DNA of 64,000 nt from Zonotrichia leucophrys gambelii (GCF_028769735.1 NC_088177.1:20435599-20499598); one strand, 5' to 3'; numbered from the stretch's first letter, positions 42,501-57,464 are shown. Program-made: numbers and translations. Notes: generated by a model from the sequence alone, not told the origin.

Positions 42501-44108
42501 GTACTAAACCCAATGCTCCCCTTGAAAAGCAGAGCTTTAATGACATCTACAGCAGAAGGAAGGCTTATTTAATAAAATTATAAAGCCTGGCATCAGGAGA
42601 GGAGAACACCACTTCCCTATCCACTTCTCGGACATAATTGTGTTACCTGCAAACGAAACTTATTACAATGGCACCAGCCTCAAGCAAGCGCAGCAGCATG
42701 CACTAAGCTTTCTGTAGTCTTTCCTAAATCCACTATTATTCCCCACCAGATTCCTTGATTAAAAGGAAGCCTCTTGAGCTACAAAACTATGCATAAACCA
42801 CTGGATTTTTCTGGTGTTCCAATAGCTCAACTTAGCTTTAACAAAACCTCAGTAAAATGTCCTTAATGCAGAGTACATCCTGGCATTAAAGAATGCAGAG
42901 ATACACCAAGACCTTTAGCCTAAATTATTCCAAACTATCTCCACTTTCCATGTGAATTGCAGTTTAGCCACAACTCAGTCATCCACACATGAGGCAGTAC
43001 AGCTGTGATGGCACTCGGGCCCCAGGACAGGCTGCCCTTGCAGGATTTAGCTGCACAGCTGCCTCTCCAGGCCTTCCTTCCCAGAACACCAACCCTACCC
43101 ACAGGCTGAACAGCCATGTGGGAACTGCACTGGCAGCAAAATTAACAGTAAGGGGCAGAGCTTGACCAGAAGCATTCTTCCAACTATCCCAATGGGCCTT
43201 TTCCTACTCAAGTCTGAACCCCATCTCTTGCCTCATGTTGTGGTTTTACCACACAGTGTTAACTCAAATTCAGCTTGGTAGCAGAACTACCCCCTGTCAC
43301 TCAGCCTTGTTGGTACTAAGCCATAGCCCAGTCACATGTTCCTCACATAGCAGCCAGCAAGAATATAAGATCTTACTCATCTTGTTTCAAGACTGTCTTG
43401 AAACACAAGCCCAGCCAAAAGCATGGTCTAGTGACATTAAAATAAAAATAGGAAAGCTTTTTTGACCATTTTGCTAATTAATATGTCAGAGCTCATAAAG
43501 AAAGACTCATCAGCTTTTCTCCAGCACTGCATCATCTGAAAGAGCTGTGTCAGCAGAGACCTCAGCAGACAGTCAATACATACTAAAGTGTTCTAAAGCA
43601 GTAAATCAGAGCACAAAAAAGAATTTTAGAAAAAAAAAAATTAAAATAGCTGCAAAAAAATCAGTACTCAATTTCATTATTTGATACAAATCAGGTTATA
43701 TTTGATATGCAATTCTTGCCCTTCTTTATAAAGGATATTCTCTTAACTGTCCTAGAACTGCTTTTACAAAAAGCTAGGAGTTTTATGAAAAACTAAGCTA
43801 AAGCTGCTGATTTTTCATCTTTGTGAATTTTCAAGGATCTTCTCTGCTTATACAACAGAGGCACTACTTGTCTGCTTCTCATTCTCATCATTGGTATTGG
43901 CACACCATTGCTGAGCACACAGGAAGGCAGGAAGGGTGCAGAGGACAAATTCTTTCTTACAGGATTCAGAGAAGTTGTCTTGCATACACACACTCACTCA
44001 TACACACTGAAATCTGTTTGTTTTTTTTTCCAGAAAAGGATCAGGAGGCTGCATGAATACAGCACTCCAGTACTTTTGCTGATGGCATTGCAGAAAATAT
44101 TTTCAATA

Positions 44109-44139
44109 GTGTTCTTAGTATTTTCAATACTAAGAGCAC
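44109..44139. repeat. Short near-perfect hairpin, 14-bp arms and 3-base loop
   Basis: GTGTTCTTAGTATT is followed by the loop TTC and then AATACTAAGAGCAC. Thirteen pairs are Watson-Crick and one is G-T. The word TATTTTCAATA also occurs 21 bases upstream as a direct repeat. No known element is recognised. Confidence 0.85.
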
Positions 44140-46311
44140 CTGTGAGCACAGCAGGAGTCTTCCATCCAGTAGGATGAAATACAGGCCAGGTATGAGAACC
44201 AGAATTCACAGGTAGATTTCTGCAAGGGCCATATATGTATTTGGAACAAAGCTCCAGCCACCTTTCCACAGAACATGCTTACAAGCTCAGGATATGTGCT
44301 GACATACTTCTAAAACCCAGATCTAGAGAATTACTCTTTAAGTAAGGTGGGGGGGAAAGGAACTACTGCTTGTGGGTGCAATATACAAAACAACAAATGG
44401 GGCTAGAGCTACAGATCTTTCTAATGCCTCAGTCTTACAGAGAATTGTGATAACCCTTTTTGAAATTAATGCATGCCTCTAACTCCTGCTGCTGAGTAAC
44501 ACGTGATATGTGAGGGATAAAGTAGCTGTTCCAAAAGCTGAGACTAAATGCTTGAAGAGCCACTGCCCCAGAAGAAATAGAAAGGATATTTCCCTAGAGA
44601 GAATTACTCAGCTGTGTATTTTACAGAACAAGTCATGTTGAAGGAGAGATAGGATAATTGCATTGATTGTTAGTAGGTGATAATTAATTCTGTAGAGAAG
44701 TACATGTAGTTTCCTGAAGTCTAGAATAGGATGGAAACTCTCCTTTCTGTAATGAGAAAAATACTGTGGTTTGCTCATAGCACAAGAAGCTGCAATGTCT
44801 CCCCTTAACGTTCTTAAGGTACATGAATGAAGGCAGCACAATGAATGATGTGAAAACAGAAGTTTTGTGGTGGGACTAAACGCCAGACAATTGCACATAT
44901 GACATATATTTCCAGAAAGCATAGAGTAAAAAGTGACCAGAGAAAAAGAACACCATGTTCTTGAACAGACCTTTAAATAAAATATTTGAATGGAAAAATG
45001 TGGAAACCAAAATTGTAGCTTGATTTCCTTTATGAAGCGTTAGGAAGTGGAGCATAGAGAGCAGGAGAAATGTTTTTCAATGGTATTTGAACAGTATTTA
45101 AAGAGGATAGAACCAATAAAAATAATTTACACACCAACTGTCTCAGAAGTTAGCTAAATTATTTTATTCTTACAGGGGAAAAAAAACCCAACTTGAGGAA
45201 TCTTTGTATCTATTCCTTGGGTGATTTGTTGGCCATTGATTTTAGTTTATGAAAAAAGATCTTAGGTATACGTAAGAGATCTGTGAGGAATAAGTAAAGC
45301 AAAAAGTCAAAGTTCAATAAACATAGGTCCATATGTTCACATAAAATTTGTAGGTGTCTTCAAACAGAAAACTTTTCAAAGTTAGTTTCCAAGAATCTGC
45401 AGAAGTGTGCAGAAGAAAGATCAAATGCTACTAAAAATTATAAAGCTTAATGTACCTAAAACAATTGACTGCCAAAGAGTTATAATCTTACCCCTCAATA
45501 TTCTTTGATAGCAGTGAATTCCATTGATTTTTGGTAAACTGCATGATGTTGCAATGTTTGTAGTAATTTTTCTGAACAGGGAAAAGCCCAAGGGCAACAC
45601 CCTCAGCTTCTTCAAGTTGACAAGATCATTTCTTTGAAGCTTTCACATTCCCAAAACAGAAAGTTGAAAGAATTTTTTTCTTCCCAGGAGTGATAATATT
45701 ACAAGACATATGAACTATTCCCTGATTCAGAAAGAGAATCCAAGAACTTCACAAGCTTAGGAAAGAAGCCAAAAAAATTTAAAAAGAATTTGTCTACTAA
45801 GTTCAGGAAAAGGTCTTCAGATAAGGAAAATCCACACCAGAGAAGAAGGACACCCAGCCGTATAGAGAAAGAATACCATAAACAATCGGGAATCTCATAG
45901 CTGACCTCCTTTTAAATGAATTCAGCTTCTTAGACCTATCCATGGAGTGGGAAAGGGCAGTGTGCAATGTGCTACGAAGGGACAGTCTGAAACTTCAGGA
46001 TTTTCTAACATCAGAAGGCACTGCTGAATAACTGAAGTTTTCTACTTAGTTTAAGGTTTCTCATGTCAGCTTACCCAAAGCTCATGAAAAATTACCATCT
46101 TATGTGACAATGCCTTGCAAGTTTTTTAATACAACAGCTGCAAGTTGTACAATGTCCTGGCCTGGTTGGTAGAACTTATTTAGTAAGCAGATAGAGTAAT
46201 TGCAGCACTGTGGATTAATGTTTTTTATTATTATCATCGCCTGAAAAGTTTAAGAAAAAACAAATTATTTCTCCAGCACAAGTACGACAAAAGCAAAAGC
46301 TGTAACTTTTC

Positions 46312-46324
46312 TTTTTTTTTTTTT
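46312..46324. repeat. 13-base T homopolymer
   Basis: A simple T run in intron sequence about 400 bases from the cassette exon on its downstream side. Confidence 0.95.
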
Positions 46325-46735
46325 ACTCTGTAAATTATTTTAGGTTTGTCTTCAGTATTTCTGGAAGTGGAAGTGCAACTCTGAGCAATAAGAAAAAGCA
46401 AATAAATACTTGTATTTCTCAAAGTGTGTACAGTTTAAGTCTCTACACTCCACAAGAGCACACTTCTACTTATTTGCAAGTGCATTTTCTTCAATTTACA
46501 ACACCTGGACTGAAAAATAAAGTTACAGCTCTTCCTGCGAATGACTTGCCTACGTACACTGCCTGGCTAAGAGCAACTCCTAATTCATCATCGTTCAACC
46601 TGGAGTCAGTGCTTACAAAGTAATGCCTAAATTTCAAGTGTCTTTGTCACCACAGTTTGTGGAAGCTGACTTTATTTACTGTCCATACTACTTTCAAATT
46701 GCTGACTTTTTCTCCAAAATAGGAGGACAGCTTAC

Positions 46736-46780
46736 CCGATTTGTGTCCGGCCAACAAACCAACTTTGCTTTCATCTGCCA
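46736..46780 (-). CDS. PARD3B: PARD3B 45-bp symmetric cassette exon (VADE exon)
   Basis: This tiny exon is visible only on the minus strand. A pyrimidine-rich acceptor (TTTTATTTCTCCAG) is followed by 45 bases and then a strong donor, GTAAGC. It enters and leaves in phase 1. The G left by the 57.7 kb exon completes a valine, giving VADESKVGLLAGHKS, and the last G of this exon joins AC of the 17.7 kb exon to give aspartate. PARD3 has a similar short segment starting VADE immediately after KSMDL, so both position and sequence fit the family. Because 45 is a multiple of three and both phases are 1, the exon can be included or skipped without changing the frame. I infer that it is alternatively spliced, and no expression data are available here. 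Chance similarity is unlikely given two good splice sites, matching phase and the VADES start. Confidence 0.85.
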
Positions 46781-49700
46781 CTGGAGAAATAAAAGAAAAG
46801 ACACAAAGATCAGAAACTTATTTAAATTCACAAGCCTTTGAAATGCTGTCAAATTACTTCAGACACAGTATCCTGAATCTTTAAATTATAATAATCTGAA
46901 AAAAAGTCTTTCTTTACCTAATCCACATGGGGTGCTTCAAAGTCCAAATATCTGAATCAAAGCCCTCTGAAACCAATAAAAGGACTACCAGCAGTCCTTG
47001 TGGATTACAGATCAGGACCTCAGAACTTACACACTCAAAACTGAGTTGTCAGAAGAGCAATTGCACTTGTAAATAACTCATCTTGCCAGACAAATCACAG
47101 GGCATAGGAGAGTTGTAACATTTTCAGATCAAAGACCTCAATTGTAAAAAGAATCCAGATGTGGAAACCTTCCCATCTGCAAGAATGACTCACAGGACCT
47201 CTGCAGATAATAAGGTCTCCCAAACCCTGATCTTTTTAAAGGCTTACGCATTTTTTTGTATGTTATATTTTATTTTGTCTATAAATTGTAACTTTGTAGT
47301 ATTTCACAACATCTTCTAAAGAAAGATGCATGCAGTAGCAACAGTTTGCAGACAGTAGTGGAGGAGCAAATTCTGCATGTAACAGGAATTGGAAGTTCTG
47401 TTCAGTAACTTCAGTTTATTGTCATATATCTCAAGAAAAGAATTAAAATACTGTCCTGGAGGGCTGAGGGGAAAAATCAATCGCTATTTCTTAAAATGAA
47501 TTCTATGCAAAGAAACAGCAGTAAATGTAATGTTAGGGATGATAAAACAAGAACAGGAAATGAATGTTAGGGTTGAAAGCTTATCCTTCAACTCTGCCTA
47601 CCCAAGCACTCCCTTATAACTCACCTTAAAACATAATCTCTTTATATGATAAAATAAATTGTCAAGTCATACCAAAAATTCCATAAATGCAAACTTAAAC
47701 AAGCTCTGTACAGCAGTCACTATCAAAAGTTTACATAGAGTGTTATCTGCCATAATACCAGAACCTGCAATTTTCTACCCAAGAGAGAACAGTACAGTAG
47801 TTACTGACATTTAGGAACTGCTACTGGGAAAATAATGAGAGTAAATATTTTCTTATATTGCCTCTCCACATTTAGAGAAGTTTTTACCCTCAAAACTCAA
47901 CATCAAATTCAGGACTGGGATTCACAACTGGAGTCATAAATCCACAAATGACCACTCTATCTCTTCTGTACTCCTGTGACCTAATTGCCACCTGATATCA
48001 GCAAATTGACATAGTGTATGGTTTTTATGGGATGTAGGTGCTAATAAAGGAAGACTAATTCTGCTTGCAGCATTATGTAGAGATTCTGCTAAACAAAATG
48101 GCAATGAGACTAGTCAAAATTAGAAGTGCAACCAGAACTCAAGTCCTTGATCTTTCAACTTTTTTTTTTGTCCCTGGAAATGATAACTATTAGACTCCTT
48201 GCTATGCAGTTTGATCCTATAATGCAAAATGACTGGACAAGGATTTACTATAAGGATAGTTCAAACTCCTTTTCTTGCTCCCTCCTCCTAAATTTGTCTC
48301 TAAGCAAAACAACTGAGGAAAACTTTGGTCCTAAAGGTTAGTGTTTTGACAAGTTATGATTGTGTGAAAACAAGGGATTATAATGGAAACGGATTCACAG
48401 CCTTAATTATAGCAGTCACTAGTGGCAACCAGTATAATGTATGATAATTACTTAAAGCAGGTAATGTTACAGTACATAGGAACTTTAAAAAAAAAAGACA
48501 AAACCCAAGGTTCACAGTAAATTTTTAAAGCTATGCTGATGACTTGGTTTGCCTGAAACTAAGTTTTACATTATTAAAAGGGATAAATCCATTTAACTTA
48601 ATCATACTTTACACACCAGCTTCACACACAAAAATTAGATTTTAATACTGGAGGGAAAAAAGGAAGAATAAAATGAATAAAAAATGAAAAATAATCTTAC
48701 CAAAATACAAGGTTAGCATTATGAGTTTAAGCACATACATGCACAAAACCTGGGAAACGCAAATATTAAAATTCTATATCAAAGTTTGAGCAAAATACGT
48801 GTGCACCTCCACAGGGTAGTTTTCATTTCATGGATTATTATACTTAGGCAGGGCCTTTTAGGCTGGCCATCTTTCATTAGACTGAACAGAAGTAGCCCAG
48901 AAAAGTCCATTGGATAAGAACCCCATTGCTTCCCTTGTTTCCCCTGGTACAAGGAGAAGGCCACAGAAAAAAATCCAACAAAAACAAAACCAGAAAAAGG
49001 CCAACAGAAGATAAATACTTTGTATGCCAAGGTTGAAAACTTTGTAACTAAAGGTTTCATTTAAGAAGTACATGGGACATGCTGTTCCACAAAATAACAT
49101 TTGAAAACACTTCTTTGCATGTTGTTCAAAACTGATACAAACATTCAGTTATGACAAAATTGTCTCTCTCTAGTTCTTGGCCTTTGAAAAAAGGCAAGAA
49201 GTAAGAGGAAATTTCTTTCCTAAAATTCTATTAGTTTTGGCCTGTCTTTGTAGAAAATCACATGAAAGATTTTAAACAAGAAAAAAACACCATGTACTCT
49301 TAAAACTCAAGTAAAAAGAATTCCAATTATTTTTATATTGCAACATCAGAAAGTAATTACTTTGCAAATAACAGAAATATTTCAGCTCAAGAAGACCACA
49401 CTTGGGAATGCACAAGTAAATATTTTTATGAAGACACTAGAATTACTGTATATTCTTGAGCTAGAATTATTAAATGCATAACATCTCAAAAAAATAGAAA
49501 CCAGTTATTTTGCGACTCCAAAGAAAAAACTGAAACAAAAATCTGGGAAGGAGTCAGACAAGAGAATAAATAGATTCACAAACAAGAAGATACTTCTCCT
49601 TTACTTGTGAATCAAATACTTCACATTTTGAAATTTCCCTGGAACCCCAGGGATTTGTTAGTTCATGAAGTTATTAATGTTTGCCCATGGAAATCACACC

Positions 49701-50731
49701 AGCTCTTTTTAAGTTACATCTTAGGAACCACATTTTCGCCACAGAAACCAGTTATGCATTCACTGTCAGTACTCAAAGTAATTGCTGAAATAAAAGATGA
49801 AAGAAGTTCTGCAGCTACTTAATAAAAACATGGACATTTGGGGGCCCAGCAAGACCACAGATTTTGAAAGAAGGAATATTACTAAACCAAAAAAATCTGC
49901 TCAGCTGATAGTAAACCACTGATACTTTTTTAAACTATGCCAACAATCACAACAGAAAGAAAGAAATCCCATCTCTTTACGTCATGAGTTTTTTAGTATT
50001 TCCTATGGTAATATTCTGGAGTGCTGTTTTACTTCAAGAAAATAGATGTTATTATTTAACAACAGTAGAGGTACCCAACATGCCTTTGTGTCCTTCTACA
50101 TAAATATTTTGACTGCCATTTCTGTGCCCTCCTCAAGGTAGCTATTTCATTTGAATTGCATGACTTCCAATGGTTTAGTACACAACAAACTTCTGTACTT
50201 CTCAAAGTCTGTGTCAAATCCATTCCAGGCTTACACACAGGCTAACAATCTAGCTCCAAACTGTGGTTTAGAGAAGCACAAATCAATGCTGCTGCCAATT
50301 GTCACAACCAATTTCTCCCTTTCTGCCCAGTTCAATTGCTGAACCATTGCATTATTTTTCCCCAAACCAAAGAGCCACTACCATTCACAAGATACAAGGT
50401 TCCCCTATTCAACTTAAGCGACTCTTTGATGAAGGATCAGTTTTGCACATTGACAAAGAGCTACTAAAAAATCTAAACATGTGAAAGTCACGTGTTTCTG
50501 CTGGACAAACTGACACGTACCTTTGAAGACCGGATGCAGTTCTGCACTCAGAAAAGAAGCAAACAAGGATTAAAATTACAATTAATGAGGAATAATAATA
50601 TAAGACACTGAAACACAAAAGAATTTCCTAGAAAACAAATTTCCTAACAAATACCTTTGTTAATTAATAGGAAGCCAAATATAAATTTCTTATTGTACAG
50701 TAATCAATTCACAAGGGCTGTATTCCCAAAC

Positions 50732-50753
50732 TATATATATATATATATATATA
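50732..50753. repeat. TA dinucleotide microsatellite, 11 units
   Basis: An uninterrupted run of TA repeated 11 times in the 10.9 kb intron. Probably length-polymorphic. Confidence 0.97.
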
Positions 50754-53700
50754 AATGATGCTTCCACACTTCTCAGAATCCATCAGTTTCTATGGTATAA
50801 ACATATGATAAGAAAGCAAAGCCTCAAATGGGTCACTGCTTTTTCCTGGTGACCTCTATCTTTACTCAGCCCTTTCATCTTAATGAAGACAGTGTATCAT
50901 CAATTAGTTTTAGTCAGTGATAGTGCCAGGGACATAATTCTCCTGCCGGTTTTACTTTCTGGGTGAAGCATTTCCCCATCCAGGAGTGGCATAAATCACT
51001 TGGAGAAATGGTGTCAATTGTCTCACAACCACCACTTTGGTGCTTGTTGCTTACTGTTCTAGGTTTGCCCCAAAGTGCTATGTACAAAAACCACAGGTTA
51101 AAATCCACACTAGTGAAAAAACGTGCGTATCAGGACGGGTAAACTTGCACTGGCTTCAAATATTTTTATTCAGTAATTCCCTCTCCTCACCTTTCTTCCA
51201 CATAAGGGCATTTGTTCTGGGGAGACCTAGATGTCCACCAGCTACTCCTTCTTGAAGGTTTAGGGGTCTTTAATAGATTTCTGCTCTCTTCAGAGATTAC
51301 CAAAAAGCTTGCAAAAGGGCCGAGGAAAAATTATACTTATGAAGTAGGAAATAAAAAAAAAACAGGTAAACCTTTTCCAAAATGGCATCTAAGACAACAT
51401 TTGGGACTTCCTGTTCAGCACATTTAAAGACAGGAATAAATCACATCCAAACCACGATTCTGGATTCTTTTTCTCTCCTGTACAAGGTTTTCTCTAATTA
51501 GATTTTTCAGAACAATTTTTGTTAGAACTGATTTAATACTTCAATTCAATTGTATTCAGAGAAGATCCTCAAGGGATATATCTCATATGTCAGCACATGA
51601 GAATGAAAATGCTTAAGCTTGCTATTACTACTACTTGTGGAAGAACCAGAAGTACAGTTGAGGCTGTCCACTGAGCACATTTAGCTTTAAATGGAAGTTT
51701 TTCTCCTGGCAGAAAAAAAAAAAAAAATCACTGTTTTACAATTTCTCAGCCAGCATGATATGAATTTCTTCACTTTGTTGTAGTGCCATAACTACTCGTT
51801 CTTGAAGGTTACACTGTTAATTGAGGCTATTGTGGCTTCTTTTACACTTATGTTGTCCTTTGTAATCCTCTCTCACCTCTGTTCCAGAGAAACCACACTA
51901 GGCTAAAACTCCCCTGCTGCACGTCTTCCACATGTCATTAACACTTCTTCCAAATTCCTAGGGTTAAATTGCAAGTTCTTAATCTAATCTGTCATTCACT
52001 CATTGAAAACATTGATAGGAAACAGATTTAAGACAAAATTTAGACAACATATTTCTACCAGTGTTCTTAAGAGTTACTTCATTATCATCCTTACTTTCTT
52101 TCTTATAGTAGCTATACATTGACTTGATAGCTATTTTCTCCCCCTAACACTGTAATAATCTAACTGCATTAACAGATCCACTCAAATTTACACTAAAGCA
52201 GCCTAAAAAATACCACCTCAAGCATGTGTTACCACATTCTCAGCTGTGTCACCATCACAACTTGTATAATGCTCTCAGTCTGCTCCACAATAAACTTCTT
52301 TGAGTTCTAAAGATTTCTACAGAACGAGTCCAAACAGTTGATATTCTCTTTTGCCTACATCTGCCTTTATGCTAAGGGACCACTCACTGTCCCCTCAACT
52401 GCACTAATTTGGTATAAAAATGAGTAACAAAATTAGCCTTGTTAAAAGCCTCTCTTTTCATACAGAAAAAACCCTAATTTCAGTCTCATTTCAATTCCAT
52501 TAACAGCATCCCTATCACTTAAACGATTTTGTTTCATTCCTGAATTACAGATCTTACAAACAGAAATTTGAAACTCATTTAAACTACGAAAACGGCATTG
52601 TGCTCATTAATAAAAACTGATTCTGCACAGATCCTCAGAAAATATACATTTAATCTGACAGTACTAGAAAGCTACTCATGACGTAAGTTAGAATCATGTT
52701 AAAATCTCTTTTGGCCCTTGATGCCAAAGATAATCACAGCCATAAGCGATACAGTTTTTCCTTAACTCATAACATTTTTGTTCTTGAAAAATCTCTCTTC
52801 CAAAGATGATTTTTTTAATTACTAAGACATTAACATAGAAAAGACTCTTAGAATTCTGATCTGTCTTCTCAATTTCCTCATTAATGCCCTAACAAGCCTA
52901 ACTAGCTCCTAAATGCAGTTCTGAAATTGGTTTCAAGTCAAAGCAAACAAATAATTGTATTCCACACACACAACATGGTTAACAAAACAATGACTTTAAA
53001 ATACCAAACTACTTTTTGTCCCACTAATACCATAACTCTCACTAGGGAACTCCCAAATGTACTCTTTTAATTGTATGTGAATCCAAACATTGCTTGAAAG
53101 ACCGACTGTCATTAGCTCTGTCTGGTCCTCATTTGCCTATGTTTTAAGATATTTATTTCAGTTTACAGAAATACACCCAGAGTAAAAATAATCTGCTTCA
53201 GAGCAAACCATGAAGCAGCTAATGGCATCTTGACTGCATTTTCCACATCCTTCTGGATATGGGACGTGGGTTTCCCTTCATTTTGAGGCATTCTAAAAGT
53301 ATGAACTGTAATTGAATGCATCCCTTCACTAACAAAGAAATTAGCATTTAGTTGAATATTGGCTTCATTGCAGAATACTCCATACCTTATACCTTGCACA
53401 TTTACTTGCTAATTATTCCTAAATAAGTAAGCTGCCCGATATTTTAATAAATATGCCCCAAGGTTAAGGGATTCCAAGTATGTCTAATGATGTTTCAGCA
53501 AACAATATTTCACTCACATTTAAAATTAAGTAAAGGACATATCCATTTCTTCAGGCTATAGAGCTTAATCAGTTAAAATTTATGGGGTTTTGCCTTTGAT
53601 GAGGAAAAGAAGAGGGAATTAAACAGCACCTTGGGATAGTGGTCATGGGTTATTATACCAACATCCTCAAATATAAATCTACACAGTACTTCGCCTGAAT

Positions 53701-56700
53701 TGATACCCAACAAAAATGCTATATATTCATATGATTCAATTTCATGTTGCTTCAGGTTAAAACAAGCCACACTTTCATGTGTTTGCACACAATTCCCATG
53801 GCTGTAGTTTTTACAGTACATTTATGCAGAGTCTAAATCACTCCTGTGCATAAAGATTTATGGAAAGCAAGGGTGCTGGAGATAGATAATAATACACCTT
53901 CTTTCCTTTGGTTTTCATACAGCACACTGATTTACGCTTTCCAATGTAACATTAAAATACAATTTCACATTAACATTACAAAAAACTCCTTTTTAATATA
54001 GTTAAAAGAACAAACTATTGAAAATGGATTCTGACAAAGTATTATATAGATATTCTAGAGAACTGTGGTAATGTAAGGGAAAATGTGTGTATACAGAAGG
54101 TTGTTAAAAGCAAGGAAAAATCATCCTTCCAATTACTTACTTAGAAGCCATTGATTTCTTAATTCTCAATCTGCTGTTAAGTTCCAAAAAAAGTGTTCGA
54201 GTTCAGTGTGAAGAGAAAACACAACATTTATTTCCACCATTTTTGATTTTGTTTTGCTTATTTTTAACACTATTCTCTAAGCACAAGCCCAAGCTTTGAA
54301 TGCAGTGAAACTCTGGTCAGTACCAAGTCAGACTTTGTTTGGCTCTGCATAAATTCTTGAAGTCACAGTTATAAGTGGGATTTTGCTTTGCTAACATATG
54401 GATGACCATGGCTGAAGAATAAAAAAAAATATGCAACTGAGAGGATGTGTCAAGTGACAGAATCAGCAGAAGAAAACAGGGGAGCTGTGCTCTTTTTATC
54501 ACCACCAGTTCAAAATAAAAGTAGGCAAGGCAAAGAAATATCTACCATAAGACACAGGATATGAACTCTGCCAGTGATCCAGAAAGTGCTGTCATTATCT
54601 CAACACAGCAGCAAGGAAGAACATTAAGACTTATGGCTGACATGGAACTAATCTGTAGCCTATTACTCTGAATGAAGCTGTAAATTTTGAGAAGCATTTG
54701 ATCACTGTGGAAATGATGGATGCCAAAACAGAGAACCAGTCACCCTGCCTCCATACACTCTGCACAAGGACATCTGTACAGATGAGGCAAGTTCTGCTCA
54801 TCTCTGCAAAACAAAAAAAAATTATCATTACCACTACATGTGCTTTTTTCTTTTTTTATTTTCTACAACAGTAACTCAATAACATATGCCACTGATTTTT
54901 ATTTTATTTTTTTAAAGTAGGTTCAAGCAAAAACTAATTCATCTGGAAAGAAACTGAGTTGTTGAAACACACTAACTTCAGGCAATGCTACTTTTGGGTT
55001 CATGCTATCTCTGAATTTGGCAGTTAAGACTTGTGCCAGTCCACAGGACTCACGGCACGGCAGTCCAAACAAGCAGGTGGCAGTGGTTCATACCCTCTGC
55101 TCCTGTCCAGCTGCCCAGACAACAGTCCTGACATACACCAAGTGTCAATAAACTCAACTCCAGCTGCCCCACTGGCAAGTAACCTACAGATGCATGTGCC
55201 AAGTTCCTTTCACTGTAGGCTTTGCTCTGGAGAGTGATTACAACAAACTAATGCACAGTTAGCAGTATTGAACACTTTTTCATCATCCATCCTTATTACC
55301 TCATATCATTCACTGAGGATATTAGTTTATAGAAATTATTATTTTGTAAATTGCTATGACTGGAAAGTACTCAAAGGGTTCTGGGCTTAAATATGTATAT
55401 AACTGAAAAAAGAAACATCAACGTTAAATGAGTCTCCATTGTGAACATGTGTAATTATAGACTAATCTTTACAGATTTGCCTCTTGTATATACATCAGGC
55501 CTCATCAAAGCCAGAAAGACCCTTACTACACAATTTCACTAGCTCCCTAATTTAATGAATTTATTATTTTCACAAAGGTTCACAATCTACAGTGATATCT
55601 GGATTTTCTTCTGTTTAAATTGTTACCCCCCTTCAATGATCCTTTGCATGGCGATGTCATTAAGCAATCCCAGCCTTTGTAACCTTGTAATTGAGCAATG
55701 GGTGCATTACACACATTTCAAGGTGAAGTAGATTGTTTCCTAAGTGAGTAGCAGTACAGATTTCACATTCTTGCCCTGTATTAGACAAATTCTGTTGTCT
55801 GCTGAATTTGTGATTGTCATTCTGGGTCTCTAGACCCAATCTCTAGGTGGTTTCACAGATCTGTGGAGACACGTGATTCAGAGGCAACTTGGTTTAAAAA
55901 GAAAAGAACTGCATCTAAATCATGTGTTCTAAGGTGTCAGAGCTCTCCTCCTGGACTCCAGTTCTGTGCTTTTTTCTGTTTATCCTGTCAGATTTATTTT
56001 TGAGAGGACTGGCAGAACCTGAGAACAAAAGAAATGTACTAAGTGGACAGTGTGCCATGACTACTGGAAAAATAGGGCCTAGATCTTCTCAGAGAAAGGA
56101 CATTTCTCCTTTGCTGCCAAATCTGCTGGAAGATTACTTCCCTATTTCCTTTTTTTTAGCAGTGCACTGAAATCAGTATGGGTACACAGCTGTATGCTGG
56201 GGTGAGAAGTTACTATTGGTCATGACTGCAGATAAGCAAGAAGCAAGTAAAAAAACCCTAAGAAATAACCTCGCTTTCTCAAAAATCCATCCTGGAAAGT
56301 CTATTATCTGAATGCTCTATTTGGAAGCACATTTTTTATATCAAACGATTGGGATTTTATTTGTATTTGAAGCACTTTATGTGACAGTTACTTCACTTGA
56401 GATTTTCGTGTTTCTGTTCCATTTCTATTCCCATTTTAGACAGCAGCTTCTGCTTCAAGTCTTTAAAAGGCGGAAGGCCAAACATGGAACTTCACTGCTT
56501 GCTAGAGAATGACTGAAAGGTCCCATCTTTCATCTTCCTCAGTTTCGTTAACTACCAAGCTATGTACAAGGAATTTTACTTAATCTATTGTTATTTATAA
56601 AACAATATGGTGCAGATCTTTCATAGTGCCTCCAACTCCTTATATGGGTGTCTCAAGTAGATTTACCTTCACATATTCAATCAGACTGCTTATTGCCCTT

Positions 56701-57464
56701 TTTATTTTTTACTTTTATAACACAAGGGGACTTTCCAACAGCTACCTTCGATAGGCAACATTTTTTGAAGACTCTAAAAGAGACATTTGTGTCTAATTTT
56801 TGTTTTATTTTTGCATCCAATTTTATTTTAGTTTTTAGCCACCATGATTTAGTGACTCATGTATATTCTCAAAGCATTGCTTTGATATCCTAATGGTAGT
56901 CATCGAAGTTTCCCCATCAACACTGGAATTCAAAAAAAACCCAAAACCAACCAACAGATAAAGAGTGAGTGTGGCCAAGAAGAATTAAAAGGAAAAGAAA
57001 ACCTTATTTGGTTTCTTTTGAGACTTAACAAGCTTTCTTGAACCCTCATTAAACATGGCTTGGTTTTTCAGCTGCAATAACCCTTCAATCTTCCACCTGC
57101 AAATGTTTTCCTGGTATTGAAAGAGCCTTTTACTTTCTACTTCACCCCCCCACAAGATTTCCTGCATAGCACGGATGGGTAGAGAACCATAACCTTATAC
57201 CCTTCAAGCATTTATAAAGACCTACTGCAACATTTTGCCTGTGTTTGTCATTGTCAATGAAGAAATAAACAACTTGTGTTAGGAATGTTACCCTTTGTCC
57301 AGTGTAGTTTTACAATCATTTATATTTTATAAAAGAAATTATTTTTGTGATTGCTGGCTTTGCTTTGTATTTTAGACATATAAAACTTGTACAGCATTCT
57401 TTGAGCTCATTTTTCCATCATTCTCCCTTTTCCTCAGCTAGTATTTCAATACAATGGGCCTTTA

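Noticed and set aside
47160..47200. Minus-strand TCTTGCAG followed by ATGGGAAGG, considered as a cassette exon
   Set aside because: No good donor follows in frame, and the peptide has no family match.
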